Source of the DNA: an uncultured Pedobacter sp.
Lineage (GTDB): Bacteria; Bacteroidota; Bacteroidia; Sphingobacteriales; Sphingobacteriaceae
DNA length: 10,779 bases
Direction of reading: 5' to 3'
NCBI RefSeq assembly: GCF_946479715.1
Contig: NZ_CAMLHF010000189.1
Span: forward strand, 1 to 10,779
Positions 8,601 through 10,779 of the stretch are shown piece by piece. Positions within the stretch are counted from its first letter, which is position 1. Each line of letters begins with the position of its first letter. The notes under the pieces were generated by a model. That model worked only from the letters and a program-made list of their open reading frames with translations. It made no database searches and had not been told where the DNA came from. The position numbers and the translations under genes are program-made.

Positions 8601-8748
8601 GATATGAGGTACTTACTTCAACGGCGGGTGGAGCAATGTCTGGATACTGGGAAATAGGCAATGAATATAGGCCTAGTAACCCCATTATAACAATGATAAC
8701 CGATATAACGGTAGATAAGACCGGGTTATCTATAAATTTCTTTAACAT
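5614..8748 (-). CDS. Inner-membrane RND efflux pump, HAE1/AcrB family
   Basis: The proton-driven transporter of the complex, moving hydrophobic or amphiphilic compounds (drugs, dyes, detergents, bile salts in known relatives) from the periplasm and outer leaflet into the channel. Its 1044 residues match AcrB in length. TM1 is at about 10-30, followed by the porter/docking segment, TM2-TM6 at 335-495, a second periplasmic loop to about 865, and TM8-TM12 at 870-1028. The proton-relay residues are present: Asp405 and Asp406 in TM4 (G-I-V-V-D-D-A-I), Lys939 in TM10 (L-L-A-K-N-A) and Arg971 (R-L-R-P-I-L-M-T). These and the P-D-I-A-P-P start of the porter domain place it in the drug-exporting HAE1 branch rather than the heavy-metal HME branch. 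It is intact. It follows the adaptor by 6 bp and precedes the channel by 10 bp, so all three are almost certainly on one mRNA. The actual substrates cannot be read from the sequence. Confidence 0.97.
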   Translation of the reverse strand: MLKKFIDNPVLSTVISVIIVIMGLLGLYSLPISQYPDIAPPAVEVSTSYQGASADVVMKSVIVPLEEEINGVEHMTYMTSKASNDGSASITINFKQGTDPDMAAINVQNRITKATSLLPAEVIKVGITTSKRLNSEVFSFLLYSEDGKYDQKFLDNYLKINVMPQIKRVEGVGNAAVYGGMDYSMRIWLKPDVMAAYGLIPSDITEALAEQNIEAAPGKVGENSGQPFQYTLKYTGRLEKPAQFENIILKSVGNGQVLKLKDIAEVDMGSFTYSSTIMAQGHESPYVAINQTSGSNANEIIKKCIKILDDASLTFPKGVKYSVFANANEFLDASISKLIVTIIEAFILVFIVVFIFLQDFRSTLIPAIAVPVAIIGTFFFLKLFGFTINLLTLFALVLAIGIVVDDAIVVVEAVHAKLDQGARSAKKATMHAMSEISGAIISITLIMAAVFVPVTFVTGSVGVFYKQFGLTLAVAIIISAVNALTLSPALCALLLKPHGEHHEQKTGFLQRFYAGFNASFSTMTNRYKKSVVFLIGKKWIAFAIIIVFSVLFWFLVKTTPTGFVPNEDSGSIYGNVILPPATSLERTEFIANKIDSIARSIPEIELSSRVAGMDLMSGTGSSYAAIFIRLKPWKERTKKGQDIKSIVGQLFAKTAEIKGANIIFFAAPTLQGFGNNDGFEFQLQDKTGGSYKAFDAVIGKFMGALNQRPEIMYAATSYNTSFPQYEVNVNVAKCKEAGVPVNRVLGTLQGYLGGIYASDFNRFGKQYRVMIQAEAEQRTNKEAINRIFVRNDKGAMAPISEFITLKKIYGPEFINRFNLFTAGAVNGAPKPGYSSGDAIKAIQEVAAQTLPQGYTYEFSGLTLEELSSGSQTLLIFMLSLLFIYFLLSAQYKSYILPFSVLLSLPIGLAGAFLFARLFGLDNNIFLQISLIMLIGLLAKNAILIVEFALMHRLSGMSLIQSAISGATARLRPILMTSFAFIFGLLPLMIATGAGALSNRSIGTAAVGGMLIGTVFGVFVIPALFVVFQSLQEKISGVRKNNEVL

Positions 8749-8754
8749 AATATT

Positions 8755-9867
8755 TTAGTGTTTTGCTTTGATTTTCATTCCATCTTTCAAGCTGCCCATT
8801 CCTTCCGTCACAATCTGTTCGCCAGGGTTCAGTCCTTTTGTTACCACATAAAATTCACCTGAAGGGATGTCCATTATCTCTATCTCAGTACTTTTTACCG
8901 CACCGTTTTTAACTGTGTAGATCATCGTTTTTTCCTGCATTTCGAAGGTTGCCTTAGCGGGAACCAATAGTGCATTACTTACTTTTAACGGGATTCGAAT
9001 AAGTGCACTGGCGCCACTCCTGATTAATCCATCAGGGTTAGGGAAACTTGCTCGAAGATTAACTGAACCCGTTTCTGTATTAATTAACCCGCTTAAAGTT
9101 TCCAGCTTACCTTTTTTTGAATATTCTGTTCCATTGGCCAACAAAAGTGTTACCGGAGGAATATTCATTAGCTTATCCTTTATGGTTTTCCCTTTGTTGT
9201 TTTCAGTGAAATCCAGAAACTGCTTTTCATTGAAGGAGAAGTAGGCAAAAACACTTGCAATATTTGAAACTGTTGTTAATGGCTGAGGTGATGAGCTGCT
9301 AACCAGACTTCCTGTTTTATAGGGTAAGTTTCCAACTACTCCATCTGCAGGACTATTTATACGAGTATAGCCAAGATTAGTGCGGGCATTTACTAAACTA
9401 GCTTTTGCCTGTGCAAGCGCAGCCTCTTTCGCGTGCAGATTAAAATTTGCCTGCTTAAGTTCATAATTACTAATGATCTCTTCTTTTACCAGAGGCAAGG
9501 TTTTCTCGACCTGCATTTTTGCTGTGCTTACTTCAGCTTCAGCATTTTTTATCGCGGCTGTAGCCGTTCTAACTTCCTGTTCGTACTGGGGGGCATTTAT
9601 TTTAAAAAGTAACTGACCTTTCTTAACAGTTGCACCTTCATCAACAAGTATCTGTTCTACAAAACCATCTACTTTTGGCCTGATCTCTATGTTCTGCTGG
9701 CCCTGTATAGTCGCGGTGTAATCTGTATTAAGAACAGCATCTTTAGGTTGTACTGTTGAAACAGAATATTCCTGGATAGTTTCTTCCTGCGTTTGGCTTT
9801 GTGTTGGACTGCAAGCTTCAAATAGCAGCATTCCGCCTAGTAATGAGAGTAATTGTATTGTTTTCAT
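8755..9867 (-). CDS. Periplasmic adaptor lipoprotein (membrane fusion protein) of the RND pump, AcrA/MexA family
   Basis: Bridges the inner-membrane pump and the outer-membrane channel in the periplasm. The 370-residue protein has a lipoprotein signal with Cys19 (LLFEAC; Phe at -3 and Glu at -2 are unusual for a lipobox), then a Ser/Thr/Gln-rich linker. The two halves of the lipoyl-like domain lie at about 58-92 (R-P-K-V-D-G-F-V) and 165-200 (I-N-S-P-A-D-G-V-V-G), with an alpha-hairpin between them at 93-163. Near the hairpin tip is K122-x3-L126-x6-S133, matching the R-x3-L-x6-S channel-docking motif with Lys for Arg. A beta-barrel (about 205-295) and a membrane-proximal domain complete it. 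No in-frame upstream ATG competes with the ATG at 9867. It is the first gene of the operon, preceded by a predicted 170-base leader from a promoter overlapping that of the divergent regulator. Confidence 0.95.
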   Translation of the reverse strand: MKTIQLLSLLGGMLLFEACSPTQSQTQEETIQEYSVSTVQPKDAVLNTDYTATIQGQQNIEIRPKVDGFVEQILVDEGATVKKGQLLFKINAPQYEQEVRTATAAIKNAEAEVSTAKMQVEKTLPLVKEEIISNYELKQANFNLHAKEAALAQAKASLVNARTNLGYTRINSPADGVVGNLPYKTGSLVSSSSPQPLTTVSNIASVFAYFSFNEKQFLDFTENNKGKTIKDKLMNIPPVTLLLANGTEYSKKGKLETLSGLINTETGSVNLRASFPNPDGLIRSGASALIRIPLKVSNALLVPAKATFEMQEKTMIYTVKNGAVKSTEIEIMDIPSGEFYVVTKGLNPGEQIVTEGMGSLKDGMKIKAKH

Positions 9868-9879
9868 AAATGTAATTTT

Positions 9880-9930
9880 TCTTTTTTGGCATAAATATTC
9901 CTCATCTCCTAAAAAATCTCTTTTTTGGCA
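9880..9930 (-). repeat. 12-bp direct repeat pair in the leader of the efflux operon
   Basis: TCTTTTTTGGCA (plus-strand reading) occurs at 9880-9891 and exactly again at 9919-9930, 39 bases apart; on the mRNA side it reads TGCCAAAAAAGA. The distal copy also forms part of a hairpin with AAAAAA at 9911-9916 (CC-t-A6 / T6-GG). A second small stem (GCGAT/ATCGC, 9944-9958) lies further 5' in the mRNA. These may be binding sites for a regulator or RNA structures affecting translation; nothing else identifies them. Confidence 0.45.
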
Positions 9931-10042
9931 GCTAAGGTTAACAGCGATTATTTATCGCCCGAACTAAAGTGTTGGGTTGTTAATTAAATATGGAGTATCA
10001 CGGTAATTTCATTATAATTCTTTATTTCATTAATAAGTTAAG

Positions 10043-10071
10043 CAAAGTTAGTACTTTTGTCAATAAAACAA
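10043..10071 (-). promoter_or_regulatory. Predicted promoter of the efflux operon
   Basis: On the minus strand TTG (10069-10071) is followed after 18 bases by TAACTTTG (10043-10050), an exact match to the Bacteroidota -33/-7 pattern. Transcription would start near 10037, giving a leader of about 170 bases before the adaptor ATG at 9867. The -33 box lies inside the left arm of the inverted repeat at 10062-10089, so a repressor bound there would block it. Confidence 0.55.
10052..10059 (+). promoter_or_regulatory. Predicted -7 box of the regulator gene promoter
   Basis: TACTTTTG matches TAnnTTTG exactly, 35 bases before the regulator ATG. No TTG is found at the usual -33 distance, so this promoter may be weak. 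It sits back to back with the efflux operon -7 box (one base between them), and transcription would start within the inverted repeat at 10062-10089. Confidence 0.45.
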
Positions 10072-10089
10072 CTAAATACTTGTTTTATT
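10062..10089. promoter_or_regulatory. Perfect 10-bp inverted repeat, candidate operator shared by regulator and efflux operon
   Basis: Arms AATAAAACAA (10062-10071) and TTGTTTTATT (10080-10089) are exact reverse complements with an 8-base spacer, CTAAATAC. The site ends five bases before the regulator start codon, covers that gene's predicted transcription start, and includes the -33 box of the divergent efflux promoter. A dimeric winged-helix protein bound here would repress both directions. The regulator encoded next to it is the obvious candidate, but binding is inferred from position only. Confidence 0.55.
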
Positions 10090-10094
10090 AGATT

Positions 10095-10718
10095 ATGAAG
10101 ACAAATCGATTCTTAATGCTATTAAAAACCCGTGGTGCGTTAACTGCAGGGGAAATTTCAAAGGAACTTGGGATTACAAGTGAGGGTGCACGCTTACAAC
10201 TCATTAAATTAAGTGAGGAGGGATTAATCCAGTCTACCAACGAATCAAAAGGAGTTGGCCGACCTACTGTGTATTTTAGTTTAACAGAAGAAGGAAACGC
10301 TGGTTTTCCTGATACGCATGCTGAACTTACCGTTAAGCTGATACAACTCATGAAGACTACGCTGGGCGACGAGGCTCTTGATAAAGTGATAGCGGCAGGT
10401 GAACAAGTTGGTAAAGAAAAATATTCAAATGAATTACAATTAATTACAGATCTTGAAGGTCGTATCTCCCAGCTTGCGGATATCCGTACACGCGAAGGAT
10501 ACATGGCTGAGTATAGTAAAGATGAACAAGGCTATTTATTGATAGAGAACCACTGCCCAATTTGCGCAGCGGCGCAGGTTTGTCAAGGTTTTTGTGCCTC
10601 AGAGCTTAACACTTTTAAGTTTGTATTGGGTGAGGACATAGATATAACGAGGGTAAACCATATTATTGCAGGCGACAGAAGGTGCGCCTACCGAATAACC
10701 TTAAAAAAGGCCAGTTAA
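10095..10718 (+). CDS. Winged-helix transcriptional regulator with C-terminal cysteine cluster (COG2345/SufR-like)
   Basis: A 207-residue cytosolic DNA-binding protein, probably the local regulator of the efflux operon. Residues 1-67 form a winged helix-turn-helix: helix at 17-26 (T-A-G-E-I-S-K-E-L-G), recognition helix at about 28-40, and the wing G-R-P-T-V-Y-F-S-L-T at 55-64. A helical dimerisation segment spans about 72-135. The C-terminus carries Cys154-x2-Cys157-x5-Cys163-x3-Cys167, and Cys197 in R-R-C-A-Y-R-I. Related regulators, such as SufR, bind an Fe-S cluster through C-terminal cysteines and act as repressors that let go when the cluster is lost. Here cluster, metal or thiol redox sensing are all possible. 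It is divergent from the adaptor gene with a 227-bp control region. Repression of the pump is inferred from position and family. The minus-strand ORF at 10088-10504 is a shadow of this gene. Confidence 0.88.
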   Translation: MKTNRFLMLLKTRGALTAGEISKELGITSEGARLQLIKLSEEGLIQSTNESKGVGRPTVYFSLTEEGNAGFPDTHAELTVKLIQLMKTTLGDEALDKVIAAGEQVGKEKYSNELQLITDLEGRISQLADIRTREGYMAEYSKDEQGYLLIENHCPICAAAQVCQGFCASELNTFKFVLGEDIDITRVNHIIAGDRRCAYRITLKKAS

Positions 10719-10723
10719 AATAA

Positions 10724-10754
10724 AGCATTCTCCAACTAGCCGCCGAAGAATGCT
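10724..10754 (+). terminator. Possible terminator of the regulator gene
   Basis: Arms AGCATTCT (10724-10731) and AGAATGCT (10747-10754) form a perfect 8-bp stem around a 15-base loop, starting 5 bases after the regulator stop codon. The following sequence (CAATAAATTTATCCTTTT) is only moderately T-rich, so termination efficiency is uncertain. The last 25 bases of the window show no gene. Confidence 0.5.
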
Positions 10755-10779
10755 CAATAAATTTATCCTTTTAAAGCAG

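Noticed and set aside
5614..8748. Heavy-metal (HME, CusA-type) efflux pump
   Set aside because: The pump has the HAE1 pattern (P-D-I-A-P-P porter start, Asp405-Asp406, Lys939) and I saw no Met-rich metal relay; the operon looks like a drug-type exporter.
9864..9905. A 13-codon minus-strand ORF (MRNIYAKKEKLHL) whose TGA overlaps the adaptor ATG as ATGA, with AGGAG just before its start
   Set aside because: An ORF this short is expected by chance, the AGGAG abuts the ATG too closely, and Bacteroidota rarely use Shine-Dalgarno sequences. Coupled leader translation is possible but unsupported.
10088..10504. Minus-strand ORF of 138 codons over the regulator gene
   Set aside because: The plus-strand frame encodes a clear winged-helix regulator; the opposite frame is Ser/Pro-rich shadow sequence.

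Overview
The window looks like ordinary chromosome from a Bacteroidota bacterium, probably family Sphingobacteriaceae (Pedobacter/Mucilaginibacter-like). This is inferred from AT-rich DNA, start codons without clear Shine-Dalgarno sequences, promoters matching the Bacteroidota -33 TTG / -7 TAnnTTTG pattern, a PKD-type secreted protein, and protein style. No RNA genes, insertion sequences, CRISPR arrays or prophage genes were seen. Genus is a guess.

Layout, left to right. (1) 1-1170, minus: the first 390 residues of a secreted PKD-repeat protein that continues past the left edge. It is unbroken, and the short plus-strand ORFs over it are shadows. (2) 1171-1408: intergenic, with a strong hairpin terminator for the gene to its right. 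(3) 1409-2449, minus: a zinc-dependent alcohol dehydrogenase of the YahK/cinnamyl-alcohol type. (4) 2577-3602, minus: holA, the clamp-loader delta subunit of DNA polymerase III. (5) 3728-4189, plus: a small stand-alone HsdR-N-type nuclease-fold protein, divergent from holA; the gap between them carries a perfect 11-bp inverted repeat. (6) 4215-9867, minus: a complete tripartite RND efflux operon in the order periplasmic adaptor lipoprotein, inner-membrane HAE1/AcrB-type pump, outer-membrane channel lipoprotein, with gaps of only 6 and 10 bp. (7) 9868-10094: a divergent control region. (8) 10095-10718, plus: a winged-helix regulator with a C-terminal cysteine cluster, followed by a hairpin.

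The efflux genes and the regulator form a self-contained module. The adaptor, pump and channel would build one proton-driven export complex across both membranes. The regulator is transcribed away from the operon, and a perfect 10-bp inverted repeat lies where the two predicted promoters overlap. A plausible model, inferred from position only, is that the regulator represses both itself and the pump from this one site and is relieved by a signal sensed through its cysteines (Fe-S cluster, metal or redox).

I see no radically new system. The most interesting points are this regulator-operator-pump arrangement, the long repeat-containing leader of the pump operon, and the palindrome shared by the holA/HsdR-N-like pair.
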